A program made the position numbers and the translations under genes. A stretch of DNA of 64,000 bases from Gimesia alba. GTDB taxonomy: Bacteria > Planctomycetota > Planctomycetia > Planctomycetales > Planctomycetaceae. The stretch lies in NCBI RefSeq assembly GCF_007744675.1, contig NZ_CP036269.1:5683546-5747545 (forward strand), given 5' to 3'. Positions 29,044-39,600 of this stretch are shown piece after piece. Position 1 is the first letter of the stretch. Each line of letters begins with the position of its first letter. Under the pieces are notes generated by a model, which had not been told where the DNA came from, ran no database searches, and saw only the letters and a program-made list of their open reading frames with translations.

Positions 29044-30165
29044 CTATTCTGGCTTCACGCTCGCAGAAGAAATGCTGAGCCTGCCTCGTCGTTCCCAACC
29101 ACGAGGAGGCTGTAGTGCATCGATGGGGATCGGAGGTGCCTCCTGTCCAATGATTCCCGGACGTTGCAGAGGAGTGTACATGGAAGCCTGCTGAATATTC
29201 ACCAGATTGGTCTGTTGAGTCAGATAACTCGACAGCCGATTCGTTTCTGTATGCAACGGGTTGAGCGTCAACGCCTGAGTCACCGCCGGATACACCTTTT
29301 CCATCTCATTCGCCTGCAGACAGGCATATGCCAGTCGATACCAGTCATCTGCCGTCACATCGGCCCGGTTTTTCATCGCCTGTTCCAGTGAAGCAACCGA
29401 ATCAGTCCACCGCTGCTGGGAACCATAGGCGACACCCAGCAACCATTGAGCTTCCGCCCGCTGATCGATGGTCGCTGCGGTATTGTGACAGATTGGACGT
29501 AAGATCGGCGTTGCCCGGTTCGATTCCCCCTGTTTGATCTGCAGTGCCGCCAGTTTCAGTCGGGAAACAATATTATAAGGCTCTACCTGCAAGACACGAT
29601 GGTAGGTTTCAACGGCTGAGGGATTCAATCCTGCCAATTCTTCCAACTCTCCCTTGAGCAATAAGGCACGAATATTTGTCGGATCCAGATTCAAACCCAG
29701 CTCCAGATTTTTCAAGGCATCGGTATATTGCTTTTTCTCGTATAACAGATACGACAAATCGATGTACGGTCTCGGATCATCGGGAGCCAGCACCGTCGTT
29801 TTTTCCAACTGCTGAATCGCTTCTTCCGAATAACCATTGGCAACTAAAAATTCCGACAGTTGGTGTCGAACCGCCGCGTTATTCGGGTTCGATGCGACGG
29901 CCTGTTTGAGCAACTCCGCAGCCTGTTCCTGACGCCCGCTCTCCGTTGCCACACGGACCTGCTCAACCAGTTCTTGAGATTCCGAATCTCGGACTGCCAT
30001 TTTCTGCTTCCAGCTAGTGCACCCGGAACAGAGTCCGAACAACATTGCCAGCGCCAGACACCATCTGGACAAAACCAACCCTGACAGCAGCGCGCACAGG
30101 CCCCGTTTCAGATCCAGAGATCCAAAGCGAGACTCTGAGAACAAATTTTCATGACGGTCTCTCAT
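29044..30165 (-). CDS. TPR-repeat protein, probable lipoprotein or exported
   Basis: A 373-residue protein. The N-terminal 50 residues contain a hydrophobic stretch (WCLALAMLFGLCSGC) ending in a Cys that could be lipidated, although the lipobox (LCSGC) is imperfect. Residues 60-300 hold about seven tetratricopeptide units, for example AAELLKQAVASNPNNAAVRH, AIQQLEKTTVLAPDDPRPYI and ALKNLELGLNLDPTNIRALL. The C-terminal 60 residues are Pro-rich and unstructured. TPR arrays bind other proteins; the partner is unknown. The start is uncertain: the first 25 residues are charged and a later start would still keep the hydrophobic segment. Confidence 0.85.
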   Translation of the reverse strand: MRDRHENLFSESRFGSLDLKRGLCALLSGLVLSRWCLALAMLFGLCSGCTSWKQKMAVRDSESQELVEQVRVATESGRQEQAAELLKQAVASNPNNAAVRHQLSEFLVANGYSEEAIQQLEKTTVLAPDDPRPYIDLSYLLYEKKQYTDALKNLELGLNLDPTNIRALLLKGELEELAGLNPSAVETYHRVLQVEPYNIVSRLKLAALQIKQGESNRATPILRPICHNTAATIDQRAEAQWLLGVAYGSQQRWTDSVASLEQAMKNRADVTADDWYRLAYACLQANEMEKVYPAVTQALTLNPLHTETNRLSSYLTQQTNLVNIQQASMYTPLQRPGIIGQEAPPIPIDALQPPRGWERRGRLSISSASVKPE

Positions 30166-30778
30166 GAAATGCTGTGATCACCATGAAAGAAAACACAAAA
30201 CAGGAACAAACAATTGAAGTGGGGAGTTGAAATTCAGGGACAACGGGCTCGACTTCAGACCGCGAAACTTAGCATTTTTCTGAGTTTCAGGGTAGAGGAA
30301 CTCACCCGCATTTCCACCGGTGTGTAGATCAGCAGAATTCCGAGCACAAAGAGAGAACTTCCGAGCAGATTCGGATCAGCCCAGAAGAAATTAAGTGATG
30401 ACCACACATCAACTTATCGTCATTCGTTGATCGAAAAAGTGCTCTCATATCCGGTCTGTGCCTCGAATCCCCTGAAAATCAGGTGTGATCAGGCAACTTT
30501 ATAACTTAGGTAAATTAGTAAGAATCGAGAATACTTATAAATAGTCCCGCAAAAACTTAGCTTATCCGACCCAACCAATACGACCAATCATTGACATCGG
30601 TGCGATCCTAAGGGTACAAAAGAGTGACTAATGGATTAGTTGCTCGATGCTTCCAAATGAATCGGAAACATTTGGAAAAATAGAGAATCTGGCGTGATGG
30701 ACTACGTCTTCTTTCGGCATGGCTTACTGCCCCTGGTCGTGCAATTGTGTAGCTCGATTTTAAAAAAGGTCGAAAAGG
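30166..30778. other. Divergent promoter spacer (about 610 bp)
   Basis: This spacer separates the TPR gene (minus) from the Cys/Gly-rich gene (plus). The minus-strand side is AT-rich. The side nearest the plus-strand gene holds two adjacent inverted repeats at 30627-30677. No RNA gene or shared repeat module was seen. A plus-strand ORF starting at 30694 is only a shadow of the gene at 30779. Confidence 0.5.
30627..30677. promoter_or_regulatory. Pair of inverted repeats upstream of the Cys/Gly-rich gene
   Basis: ACTAAT-GG-ATTAGT (30627-30640) is followed 10 bp later by TTCCAAATG-N9-CATTTGGAA (30651-30677), a perfect 9-bp-arm repeat. They end about 100 bp before the start codon. They may be operators, or hairpins in the 5' leader if transcription starts further upstream. 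No T-run follows, so they are not terminators. Confidence 0.35.
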
Positions 30779-31960
30779 ATGAGTCTGATCAAAAACATGA
30801 ATCTGAAAAAAGTTTGCCTGAGCGTCGGTTGTTTTCTGGCGATCGGCATGGTGTCACTCGCCGAATCCAACGCAGGGATTATTCCCTGGACGTACAACGC
30901 CATTTTTGGCCCCAGCCGAAATGGTCCGATGTACGCCGGTTATGCACCTCGGTCTTATTCAGCCAATTATGGCGGATATGGCATGATGAATTCCGGAAGC
31001 TGCTGTGGCACTCCCGGTTATACGTCCTACTATGGTGGTGCTGCGAGGCCCGCACAGTCTCGACGTGCTTCACGCGCTGCCTATCGCTGGTACCTGATCA
31101 ATAACCCACAAGTCGTCGGCGTCAGCTACAATAGCTTTGGCGGAGGAAACTCTACTCAATTTGCAGGAGTTGCCTATGGCCCATCCGGTAACTGTGGCCC
31201 CTGCGGAATGGGTGGCTGTGGTATCGGCGGTTGTTCAACGGGTGCTTGTGGAGTCGGTGGTTGCAGCACAGGACAGTGTGGCGTGAATTACAACCCGGTC
31301 GCAAATCCCGCATCAGCCAGCACTCCAACGCCTGATCCCAACGCCGGCGGAAAAGTACCGACACCCCGCGACGTCGAAAACACACCACCCAAAACGTACT
31401 CTGAAAAGCCGATGAGCCCAGAGAATAAAGAAGAGAGTGTCGAAGATTCCGGTTTTGGCGCACGTCGCTACGATCGGACTCCCATGGACACAGCTCCCAA
31501 GAATGATGCAGAAAGTCTGTTTAAGACCCCCATCAAAGGTAACGAAACAGAATCCCCGATGCCGGAAGCCAAACCGGCATCGCCAGACTTTGGAACAGAA
31601 AAGCCTGAGTTTGGTACCGAGAAGAAATCGGACGATGACTTCTTCGGAACCGGTGAAAACAAAGCCTTCAAACCGACTCCTGATGGAAAGCTCCCCAAAA
31701 CGGCGATCCCTCAGAAGAAAACGGCACCCATGACAACGCCCGGGAAAGAAGCTCCCAAAGCAGAACAGGGAATCAATCTGCCACCTCTGCGAGTAAAGCC
31801 TTTGAACCTGGATCAGAAAATCACCTGGAAGTCGGCTCCCCGAGCAGAACGACTTACCATTCGCGCACACTTTACTGCACCGCGCATCGCCAAGCAGAAT
31901 GTCCCCGCGAATTCAGGTTGGTTCGCCATCACGGATACGGCCAAAGTCGCCAGCAAATAA
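30779..31960 (+). CDS. Secreted Cys/Gly-rich protein with long acidic-proline tail
   Basis: A 393-residue protein with a signal peptide ([21 protein letters not shown]). The mature N-terminal part is Tyr/Gly-rich ([17 protein letters not shown]). Residues about 136-168 form a Cys/Gly repeat ([20 protein letters not shown]). A long Pro/Lys/Glu-rich, disordered segment follows (about 175-345) with a repeated [13 protein letters not shown] motif, then a short folded end containing [15 protein letters not shown] recognise no family. It looks like an extracellular or cell-surface structural protein. An AAAAGG about 9 nt before the ATG supports the start. A strong terminator follows, so it is transcribed alone. 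Confidence 0.75.
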   Translation: MSLIKNMNLKKVCLSVGCFLAIGMVSLAESNAGIIPWTYNAIFGPSRNGPMYAGYAPRSYSANYGGYGMMNSGSCCGTPGYTSYYGGAARPAQSRRASRAAYRWYLINNPQVVGVSYNSFGGGNSTQFAGVAYGPSGNCGPCGMGGCGIGGCSTGACGVGGCSTGQCGVNYNPVANPASASTPTPDPNAGGKVPTPRDVENTPPKTYSEKPMSPENKEESVEDSGFGARRYDRTPMDTAPKNDAESLFKTPIKGNETESPMPEAKPASPDFGTEKPEFGTEKKSDDDFFGTGENKAFKPTPDGKLPKTAIPQKKTAPMTTPGKEAPKAEQGINLPPLRVKPLNLDQKITWKSAPRAERLTIRAHFTAPRIAKQNVPANSGWFAITDTAKVASK

Positions 31961-31983
31961 CAGCGGGCGCCTCAAGAACCCAC

Positions 31984-32018
31984 AAAGTGCAAGTGCATCC
32001 TCGCCTTGCACTTTTTTT
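31984..32018 (+). terminator. Intrinsic terminator of the Cys/Gly-rich gene
   Basis: A perfect 10-bp stem, AAAGTGCAAG (31984-31993) with CTTGCACTTT (32005-32014), has an 11-nt loop and continues into a T-run to 32018. It lies 24 bp past the stop codon and 74 bp before polX. Confidence 0.9.
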
Positions 32019-32091
32019 ATGCGCCGATTGCGTTATTGTAAAGGAGTCTCACCACCTTTCGTTTGAACTATCAAGATTGAAAATCCGGACA

Positions 32092-33807
32092 ATGCAAAAC
32101 GCAGAAATCGCCCGCCAGTTCGAAGAGCTGGCAGATTTACTCGAAATTCAGGGAGCCAACCCGTTTCGTCTCCGCGCCTATCGCAACGCGGCTCGCACTA
32201 TCTCGGGACTCTCTGAATCGATCGCGGACATCGCGAAAAACACTCCCAAAGAGTTACAGGAACTACCGGGAATCGGTAAAGACCTCGCCGAAAAAATTGA
32301 AACGATCGTCGTGACAGCCAATCTGCCGCAACTCGAAGAATTGAAAGAAGAAATCCCGGCCGACGTCGTCCGCATGCTCGACATCCCCGGCATCGGACCC
32401 AAAAAAGTCGCCTTTCTCTTCAAGGAACTCTCAATTCATTCACTCGACGATCTCAAAGCGGCCGCCGAGAACGGAGTCATCGCCGAGCAAAAAGGATTCG
32501 GCAAAAAAACCGAGCAGATCATCCTCGAAGGTCTCGAACATTTGAGTCAAGCCGGTAATCGGGTGCGACTTGCCGAAGCCAAATCCCAGTCCGATGAAAT
32601 CATCCACGATCTCGGTGAGTTAGACTCGGTGCAACAAATCTCGGAAGCAGGCAGTTGTCGCCGACGCAAAGAAACCGTCGGCGACCTGGATATTCTTGTG
32701 ACATCCAGCCAACCCAACGAAGTCATGGACGCTTTAGAAAACCATGAACTCGTCAAAGCAGTCCTCGCACGCGGCGAAACCAAGCAGCGCGTTCGTTTGA
32801 ATTCCGGGCTGGAACTTGACCTGCGTGTTGTGCCCGAAGAATCGTACGGCGCCGCCCTGCTCTACTTCACAGGCTCCAAAGAACACAACATCGTGCTCCG
32901 CCGCCGTTCACAGGACAAAGGCCTTAAACTCAACGAATACGGCCTGTTCAAAAAAGACAAACTCGTCTCCGGCAAGACCGAAGAAGAAGTTTATAAAAAG
33001 CTCGGCTTGCCCTGGATTCCCCCCGAAATTCGCGAAAACCGCATGGAATTCGCGGCCGCCGACAAAAATGAATTGCCGGAATTGATCGAACTCAAACACA
33101 TTCGCGGCGATCTGCACATGCACACCACCGCCACCGACGGCACCGCGTCGATTCAGGAAATGGCGGAAGGCGCGCTGGCCAAAGGCTATCAGTACATCGC
33201 GATCACCGATCACTCCAAACGCGTCACCATGGCTAACGGTCTCGACGCCAAACGGCTGCGGGCACACTGGAAAGCCATCGACAAAATTCAGGATAAAGTT
33301 CCCGACATTCAAATTCTCAAAGGTATCGAGTGCGATATTCTGGAAGATGGCAGCATGGATTTGTCCGCTGACGTCCTCAGTGAAGCCGACTGGGTCATCG
33401 CCGTTCTGCATTACGGCCTCAAACAGCCCCAGGAACAGATCAATCGGCGTCTGCTCAATGCCATTCAAAATCCAAACGTTTCGATACTCGGTCATTTATC
33501 AGGTCGCCTCATTGGGAAACGTCCGGGCGCGGATCTGAATTACGGCGAGATCCTGAAAGCCGCCGCCGATCATGGCACCATGCTGGAAATCAACGCGCAT
33601 CCGATGCGGCTGGACATTGATGACATTCACGCCGCCAAAGCCAAAGAACTGGGAATTCCCATTGTGATAAATACCGACGCCCATAGCGTGAAAGGCCTGG
33701 ACGTGATGCAGTACGGCGTCTATCAGGCACGTCGGGCCGGCTTAACCAAAAAAGATGTCGCGAACACCAAAACCTGGAAGCAGTTTCAAAAACTACTCAA
33801 AAAATGA
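32092..33807 (+). CDS. polX: PolX-type DNA polymerase / 3'-5' exonuclease
   Basis: A 571-residue family X polymerase with a C-terminal PHP domain. The N-terminal helical region has two helix-hairpin-helix motifs ([13 protein letters not shown] and [13 protein letters not shown]). The nucleotidyltransferase core shows [19 protein letters not shown] with the metal-binding DxD, and [15 protein letters not shown]. The PHP domain has [18 protein letters not shown] and INTDAHS, typical metal-binding positions. Family members fill gaps in base excision repair and have PHP-linked exonuclease activity. The ATG at 32092 starts directly at the conserved region ([18 protein letters not shown]); a longer frame from 31918 would run through the preceding terminator. 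Confidence 0.95.
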   Translation: MQNAEIARQFEELADLLEIQGANPFRLRAYRNAARTISGLSESIADIAKNTPKELQELPGIGKDLAEKIETIVVTANLPQLEELKEEIPADVVRMLDIPGIGPKKVAFLFKELSIHSLDDLKAAAENGVIAEQKGFGKKTEQIILEGLEHLSQAGNRVRLAEAKSQSDEIIHDLGELDSVQQISEAGSCRRRKETVGDLDILVTSSQPNEVMDALENHELVKAVLARGETKQRVRLNSGLELDLRVVPEESYGAALLYFTGSKEHNIVLRRRSQDKGLKLNEYGLFKKDKLVSGKTEEEVYKKLGLPWIPPEIRENRMEFAAADKNELPELIELKHIRGDLHMHTTATDGTASIQEMAEGALAKGYQYIAITDHSKRVTMANGLDAKRLRAHWKAIDKIQDKVPDIQILKGIECDILEDGSMDLSADVLSEADWVIAVLHYGLKQPQEQINRRLLNAIQNPNVSILGHLSGRLIGKRPGADLNYGEILKAAADHGTMLEINAHPMRLDIDDIHAAKAKELGIPIVINTDAHSVKGLDVMQYGVYQARRAGLTKKDVANTKTWKQFQKLLKK

Positions 33808-33883
33808 GCTGATTTTTTAATCTGGTTCCGCGAATCCTGCGTTACTGCCTGCAACAGAACTGCCTGCTGAGGAATACACTTTT

Positions 33884-35371
33884 ATGACCAATTCTCTGGA
33901 ATTACTGATTCGCTCGGGAAATCCGTTCATCGCCATCGAAACGATGGACGAACCGCGCGCATTAAAAGTCATTCAGGGTATCGCACTGAAGTTAAAGAAA
34001 CCGCTCTATGAATGGTCGACCACCGGCGGACTATGCCGGGTGGAAGGCGGCCGTTTAAAATCAGCCACCGTCCCGGGCGGCAAGCCTGAGCAGGCACTCA
34101 GTTTTATCCATCAGAATACCGACGAAGACATTTTTGTCTTCAAAGACCTCGGCGCGTACTGCCGGGACAGTGTGGTCAATCGTATGATGCGCGACCTGAT
34201 GGAAACCTGCCGTACAAAAAAATCGACGTTCATCCTGATCGACGCCTTCCCGCTGCCTGACGAAATCAAACGTTTCACCGTCCGCTACGAACTGGGCTGG
34301 CCCACGACCGATGAACTCGCCGACGTCATCAAACAGACCTTCAACAAAATCAAAAAAAACAGTGACACGAAAATCACCGCTCGTCTGACCCGCCGAGATA
34401 TGGAGCAACTGGTGCTGACTCTACGGGGACTGAGTTGCCACGAAGTCGAACGCGTCATCAGTTCCGCCATTCTGCAGGACAATGATCTCGACGCCAGCGA
34501 TCTCCCACTGATCATCGAAGCCAAACGAACCCTGCTTGGTTCAACCGGCTGTCTCGAATCGATCGCCGTCGACGTCAAACCGGATGAAGTCGGCGGCCTG
34601 AATAAATTAAAAGACTGGCTGAAGCTCAGGCGGGGCGGCTTCTCCAGAAAAGCCCAGGAGTTTGGCCTCGAACCACCGCGAGGCGTTTTGATGCTGGGAG
34701 TTCCCGGCTCAGGGAAAAGTCTCTGTGCGAAGATGGTCGCGTCCGACTGGAATATGCCACTGCTCAGACTCGATCCGGGTATGCTCTATCAGAAATTTAT
34801 CGGCGAAAGTGAAAGCCAGTTGCGGCAGGCGCTCTCACAGGCTGAGTCGATGGCGCCGGTGATTTTGTGGATCGATGAAATTGAAAAAGCGTTCGCCTCG
34901 GCTTCCGCTTCATCCTCTGACGGCGGATTATCCAAACGCATGTTTGGCACACTGCTCGCCTGGATGCAGGATCATCGCCATCCGATTTTCATCATCGCTA
35001 CCGCCAATGACATCTCGGCACTCCCGCCGGAACTCATGCGCAAAGGACGCTTCGATGAAGTCTTTTTTGTCGACCTTCCCAGCGCTGCCGCCCGCGAACA
35101 GATTTTGAAAATTCATCTCCAGCGCCGCAAACGCGATCCCGACCAGTTTGACGTCCGCTCTCTGGCGGCAACAGCAGACGCCTTCACCGGCTCCGAACTG
35201 GAACAGGCTGTGATGTCCGGACTATTCGCCGCCTTTTCTGAAAACGCTGAACTGGAAGATCGTCACATCGCCTCCGAAATTCAGAAAACCAAACCGCTGG
35301 CCATCCTGATGAAAGAACGCATCGCAGAATTACGCCACTGGGCCAACAACAGATGTGTCCCCGCCGACTAA
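33884..35371 (+). CDS. Ycf46-like AAA+ ATPase
   Basis: A 495-residue cytoplasmic ATPase. The N-terminal half (1-230) is the Ycf46-type non-ATPase domain, beginning [19 protein letters not shown], with an [10 protein letters not shown] segment. The AAA+ core has Walker [13 protein letters not shown], Walker [14 protein letters not shown], sensor 1 [13 protein letters not shown] and the arginine-bearing [21 protein letters not shown]-terminal lid follows with [13 protein letters not shown]. Ycf46 relatives occur in cyanobacteria, plastids and many bacteria; their role is poorly known, with links to stress and inorganic carbon use in cyanobacteria. It may be transcribed with polX (76-bp gap). 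Confidence 0.88.
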   Translation: MTNSLELLIRSGNPFIAIETMDEPRALKVIQGIALKLKKPLYEWSTTGGLCRVEGGRLKSATVPGGKPEQALSFIHQNTDEDIFVFKDLGAYCRDSVVNRMMRDLMETCRTKKSTFILIDAFPLPDEIKRFTVRYELGWPTTDELADVIKQTFNKIKKNSDTKITARLTRRDMEQLVLTLRGLSCHEVERVISSAILQDNDLDASDLPLIIEAKRTLLGSTGCLESIAVDVKPDEVGGLNKLKDWLKLRRGGFSRKAQEFGLEPPRGVLMLGVPGSGKSLCAKMVASDWNMPLLRLDPGMLYQKFIGESESQLRQALSQAESMAPVILWIDEIEKAFASASASSSDGGLSKRMFGTLLAWMQDHRHPIFIIATANDISALPPELMRKGRFDEVFFVDLPSAAAREQILKIHLQRRKRDPDQFDVRSLAATADAFTGSELEQAVMSGLFAAFSENAELEDRHIASEIQKTKPLAILMKERIAELRHWANNRCVPAD

Positions 35372-35565
35372 TGTGGCCGATCGATTCTAGACGTCGATCC
35401 TCGTGTCACCCCACTGTATCGACGTGGTTTGATAGAGGTAAACAAAACGGTTTCACCAATCTCCTCGAAAGCGTGAATTATAATCGCTCCCACCAGACAG
35501 GCGGACTCGTGCATTCCGCCCTGCAATTCTGAGTAAGTGCGTCAGATAGAATTTGCACACTTCCC

Positions 35566-35665
35566 CTGCCACTTCCTGTTGCCTGCGGCAATCCCGAATT
35601 GCATTCGGGACCACCCAATCCTGCTTCTTTTTCGTGTGCTTTCGTGTTTTTCGTGGTAGTAAATT
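35566..35665 (+). repeat. Dispersed repeat module I, copy 2
   Basis: About 100 bp nearly identical to 49031-49132. It contains two potential hairpins, GCCTGCGGC and TCCCGAATTGCATTCGGGA, then the tail with TTTCGTGTGCTTTCGTG and TTTTTCGTGGTAGTAAATTT. The order and spacing of the parts are the same in both copies. Confidence 0.88.
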
Positions 35666-35702
35666 TTTCTGTGATCGTAATTAAAATAAATCCACCGGGT
35701 GA

Positions 35703-35725
35703 CACTGTCGGCTGGCCCGACAGTG
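35703..35725 (+). repeat. 23-bp inverted-repeat element, copy 1
   Basis: CACTGTCGG-CTGGC-CCGACAGTG: 9-bp perfect arms with a 5-nt loop. It lies 37 bp after repeat module I. The same layout occurs at 49158-49180, and a relative with compensatory changes is at 49293-49315. Confidence 0.85.
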
Positions 35726-35983
35726 CGCGCAGAAACGGCTCTCCCCTTGATATCAATTCAAAACACAAGTATTTGAGAGGACATTGCAAACATCATTTTC
35801 CCGTTCAATAAATCAGACCCGCACGTTGTTTTTTTGCAACATGCATGTACAACATATTTCACTTTCGCAAAATTTCCGGCCAATTCCCATTTCTCGCAGC
35901 AACCAGTTGAAAATCCCTGTGAAATGCGGGACAATTAGGCATTATCGTATGCGCAAACTCCTTATTTCAATCTGAGGATATTT

Positions 35984-36577
35984 ATGATCTCTCCCACCAC
36001 TTACCGACGAGTAATCTATTCCGTCCTGGCCCTTTCTCTGGCCATCTATGCCTGCACCGTTGAGGCAGCTGAGAAAGACGAGAAAACAAACGAAGTCAAA
36101 ATCAAAGACATCACTCTCAAAGTCCCCGCCACTTGGAAAAGTGCGCCCCCTTCCAATAACCTCCGTCTCGCGCAATTCGAAATTCCCGCAGTCAAAGGCG
36201 ACAAAGAACCAGCCGAACTCGTGATCTCATCCTTCGGCGGAACCGGTGGTGGAGTCTCTGCCAACATCACTCGCTGGATCGGCCAGTTTGCCAGTGAAGG
36301 TCGTAAAGTCAAAGTCACTCAAGGCGAATCCAAAGATGGCAAATACGTCTTCGCCGACCTGACAGGAACCTACAACAAATCAATCGGCCCTCCATTCCTG
36401 CGTAAAACCAAAGCGGTTCCCGATTCCCAGATGCTGGGCGTGATTCTCGCAGTTGAAGGCAAAGCCTACTACTTCCTCAAATTGACCGGCCCCAAGAAAA
36501 CCGTTTCGTCCGTTGCAGACGAATTCCGCGCTTCCTTCGGTGCCAACGCCAAAGAGGAAAAGCCATTCGAACAATAA
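35984..36577 (+). CDS. Small secreted protein of unknown function
   Basis: A 197-residue protein with a signal peptide (VIYSVLALSLAIYACTVEA). The mature part begins with a charged stretch, then IKDITLKVPATWKSAPPSNNLRLAQFEIP. This resembles the planctomycete proteins that pair a short beta-sandwich with a predicted lipid- or protein-binding face, but I cannot name a family. Other segments are GGTGGGVSANITRWIGQF and LGVILAVEGKAYYFLKLTGP. An intrinsic terminator overlaps the stop codon, so it is probably a one-gene unit; the pentaheme gene starts 83 bp later. Confidence 0.78.
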   Translation: MISPTTYRRVIYSVLALSLAIYACTVEAAEKDEKTNEVKIKDITLKVPATWKSAPPSNNLRLAQFEIPAVKGDKEPAELVISSFGGTGGGVSANITRWIGQFASEGRKVKVTQGESKDGKYVFADLTGTYNKSIGPPFLRKTKAVPDSQMLGVILAVEGKAYYFLKLTGPKKTVSSVADEFRASFGANAKEEKPFEQ

Positions 36578-36594
36578 CGAATGGCTGATTTTTT
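36561..36594 (+). terminator. Intrinsic terminator overlapping the stop codon
   Basis: AGCCATTCG (36561-36569) pairs perfectly with CGAATGGCT (36578-36586) around an 8-nt loop that contains the stop codon TAA (36575-36577). GA and six T follow. The last codons of the secreted protein therefore form the 5' arm. Confidence 0.88.
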
Positions 36595-36660
36595 ATTTGG
36601 CACACGAATTATTTGAGTTTCTTTACAAACTTCCTCTCAATACTGAATCTGTCTAGCACC

Positions 36661-39600
36661 ATGATCAGCCAGCGCATCCATTTATTCGGACTCAGGGGCA
36701 TTCTGTCCCTGAGTGCTTTTTTACTTGCATGTCTCTTTCTCACCATCGCCGGGAGAAACCTGTCGGCTGAAGAGATTGATCCCGAAGAAGATGATTATCC
36801 GCCGGGACTGCTGGCAACATATCAAGCGGGTGATAAACGTGTGCAACGCATCGACCCGGACATCGCCTTTGATTGGGGCAAACAGGCACCTCTGCCACAG
36901 CTCCCCTCAGGTAAATTCTCCGTGAAGTGGAACAGTCTGATCCTGTTGAAAAAACCTGCGAAGTATCAGATTTCCGCATACATCCAGGGGGAAGTGAAAG
37001 TCGAACTTGACGGCAAAACGGTTCTTGAAGGAAAACGCGATACTCCCGGCTGGCTCATTGGCCCAAAATTCGACCAAAGCTTCGGCGAATTCGAACTGCA
37101 GGTCTCCTATGAAAAAACATCACCCCAGGCACGCGTGCAACTGTTCTGGTCTTCCAATCAGTTTGGACTGGAACCGATTCCGGCAAATCTGCTCTATCGG
37201 GAAGAAGGAAACCCGGAAGTCGCCCAGATCTGGCGCGGGCGCACTCACTTCGACGCCCATCGCTGCAACCGCTGTCACCAGCGCGATGATCAGCTCACCA
37301 GCCCCGCTGCACCTGACCTGACGCATGTCACCACCGCATTGAATCCAGAATGGCTGCTCCGCAAAATTCAAAACGACGACTCTGTCGCCGCGCACGCCAA
37401 AATGCCTTTCTTCGGCTTTGACAAGCAGCAAGCGGAAGCCATCGCCGCGTATCTCTATGCGAACACAAAAACCGCATCCCTCAAGAAAATCCCGGCTGCG
37501 AAAAAAGACAAAAAAACAAAGCAAGCCCCCACACGCGACGAAGAACGACGCGAAGGGGAAATTCTGATGCGTTCGGTTGGCTGTCTGGCCTGCCATACAA
37601 TTGACGGCAAAGGTAACCAGCAACCCTTCAGCGGCGGCGATCTGAGCAGTATCGGCGACAAACGCGATGCAAACTGGCTGTATAACTGGCTCACTGATCC
37701 CGGGAAGCTCAACAAAGATCATCGCATGCCGGTCATCAAACTCAGCACCACCGAACGACGCCAGCTCGCCTTTGCACTCTCCGAGTTGAAACAGGCTAAG
37801 CTTGCAACCGGTAAGAAACCAGCCACCGATAAGAAGATCATCGCCGCCGGCAAAAAACTGATCACCCAGGCTCGTTGTGCCGCCTGCCACACGATTCCCG
37901 GCATCGACAAACCGACACAGCAAATCGCCGATCTCTCCCAAACAGTCACCAACTGGGATAACTCCTGCCTGGCAGAAACACCCGATCTCAAACAGGGCCG
38001 TCCCGCGTATCGCACCATCGACCGCGACGCCGTCAAAGCGTATCTCAAATCCAGCTTGAATGCCCCTTCACCGGAAAATGATTTCGACCGCGGCCGCTAC
38101 GTCCTCGAACAGCGCAACTGCATTTACTGTCACGAACGGGACAAGCACGAAGGCATCACCCAGATCGCCGGTCAAATAGCAAAGTTCGACCCCGCCCTCG
38201 CCGGTCAGAGCGAAGGTATGATTCCCCCGGCGCTCACCGCCGTCGGCGACAAACTCAATCACGAGGCCCTTTCCGAAGCCGTCAGCGGCGAACAGAAAAC
38301 CATCCGCATGCCCTGGCTACGTGTCCGCATGCCCCGCTTCCAGCATACCAAAGCTGACAAACAGGCGCTGCTCAATTATCTCGTCGCCCATGATCTGGTT
38401 CCCGACGACGGCCCACGCCAACCCGATTTCATGATCGACTCTTCCGATCAAAACCGCGCCCAACTGCTCATCGCCGGCCAGACCATCACCGGCGCGAAAG
38501 GCTTCAGCTGTATTTCGTGTCACGTCCTGGGTGAATACAAACCCCGTAACGTCGCGCTCGGCACACGCGGTTCCGACCTGCTGATGCTGGGCAAACGGAT
38601 GCGCAAAGAATACTTCCTCCGCTGGGTACATAATCCACTGCGCATCGTACCCGGCATGGAGATGCCCGCGCTGAAGAAAAGCGTTCCGAAAGTTCTGGGC
38701 GGCGATATCAATCGTCAGCTGGATGCGATCTGGCTCGGCCTGAATGACCCCAAGTTTAAAGTTCCCACCAATCCTTCGGTCGTCGAACAGTTCTTCACCG
38801 TTGCAGCCGGCGAACCCGCGCGAATTGTGCGCGATGTCTTTACCAATCCCAAAGAAACCGGCGGCGGCTATGTACCTCGTGCATTCGCGATGGGCTTTGA
38901 CAATGGACACAACCTGCTGTTCGACCTTGATCAATTCTCGATCGTGCAATGGACACTGGGTGACTTAGCCCGCCAGCGCACCGAAGGCAAAAGCTGGTAC
39001 TGGGACATGGCTGGCTCGCCGATTATCTCAGGCTACGAACGCGGTCAGGAATTTGCACTCACCAAAACCGGCAAAGAACCAAAGTCCGTGATTTATCCTC
39101 ACGTCCAGAACAGCAGAGCAGGCACGCTGCGCAGCTACGAATCAAATGGAAATCAGATTACACTGAATTATGAACTCACCTTCAAAATGGGTGATAAAAA
39201 CAGAACCGTTGCTGTCGCAGATACGTTCCAGACACTTCCGGGAACAGAAAATCAGACTGGTTTGCAGCGAACCATTAAAGCCACCAATGTGCCCGAAGGC
39301 TACGATCTGTATGTCGGACGCCCGCGTTTCTCCCAAAGTATCGGCGAGCCCCAGATCACCGACCCGGCTCATCCCGATGCAAAATGGATGCACATCTCTG
39401 ACAACAATTCTCACGAATACACCAAAACAAAGAGCGGCTCGTCTGAAACCGTTTCACTGACACTCGATTACCTCTGCAATCTCAAAGCAGATGCGTTACA
39501 GGTTAAAATCAAACCCACGCTCAAATCGGATCAGCAATCCGTCACCAGTGCCCCCGGCTTTGACGGCGTGCGACTTCCCCTTGATGGGAAAATCATGCCC

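Larger units (their letters stand above)
35372..35983. other. Repeat-bearing spacer without genes
   Basis: About 610 bp between the AAA ATPase gene and the secreted protein at 35984. It holds repeat module I (35566-35665) and the hairpin at 35703-35725. Short ORFs on both strands here, such as one giving FSCAFVFFVVV, are translations of the repeat and not genes. Confidence 0.7.

Noticed and set aside
29515-29528. GGTTCGATTCC, like a tRNA T-loop
   Set aside because: It lies inside the TPR gene and no acceptor stem or anticodon arm can be drawn around it.
35478-35789. Small ORFs in the 35.5-kb spacer
   Set aside because: They translate repeat module I, and similar ORFs appear at each copy in different frames.
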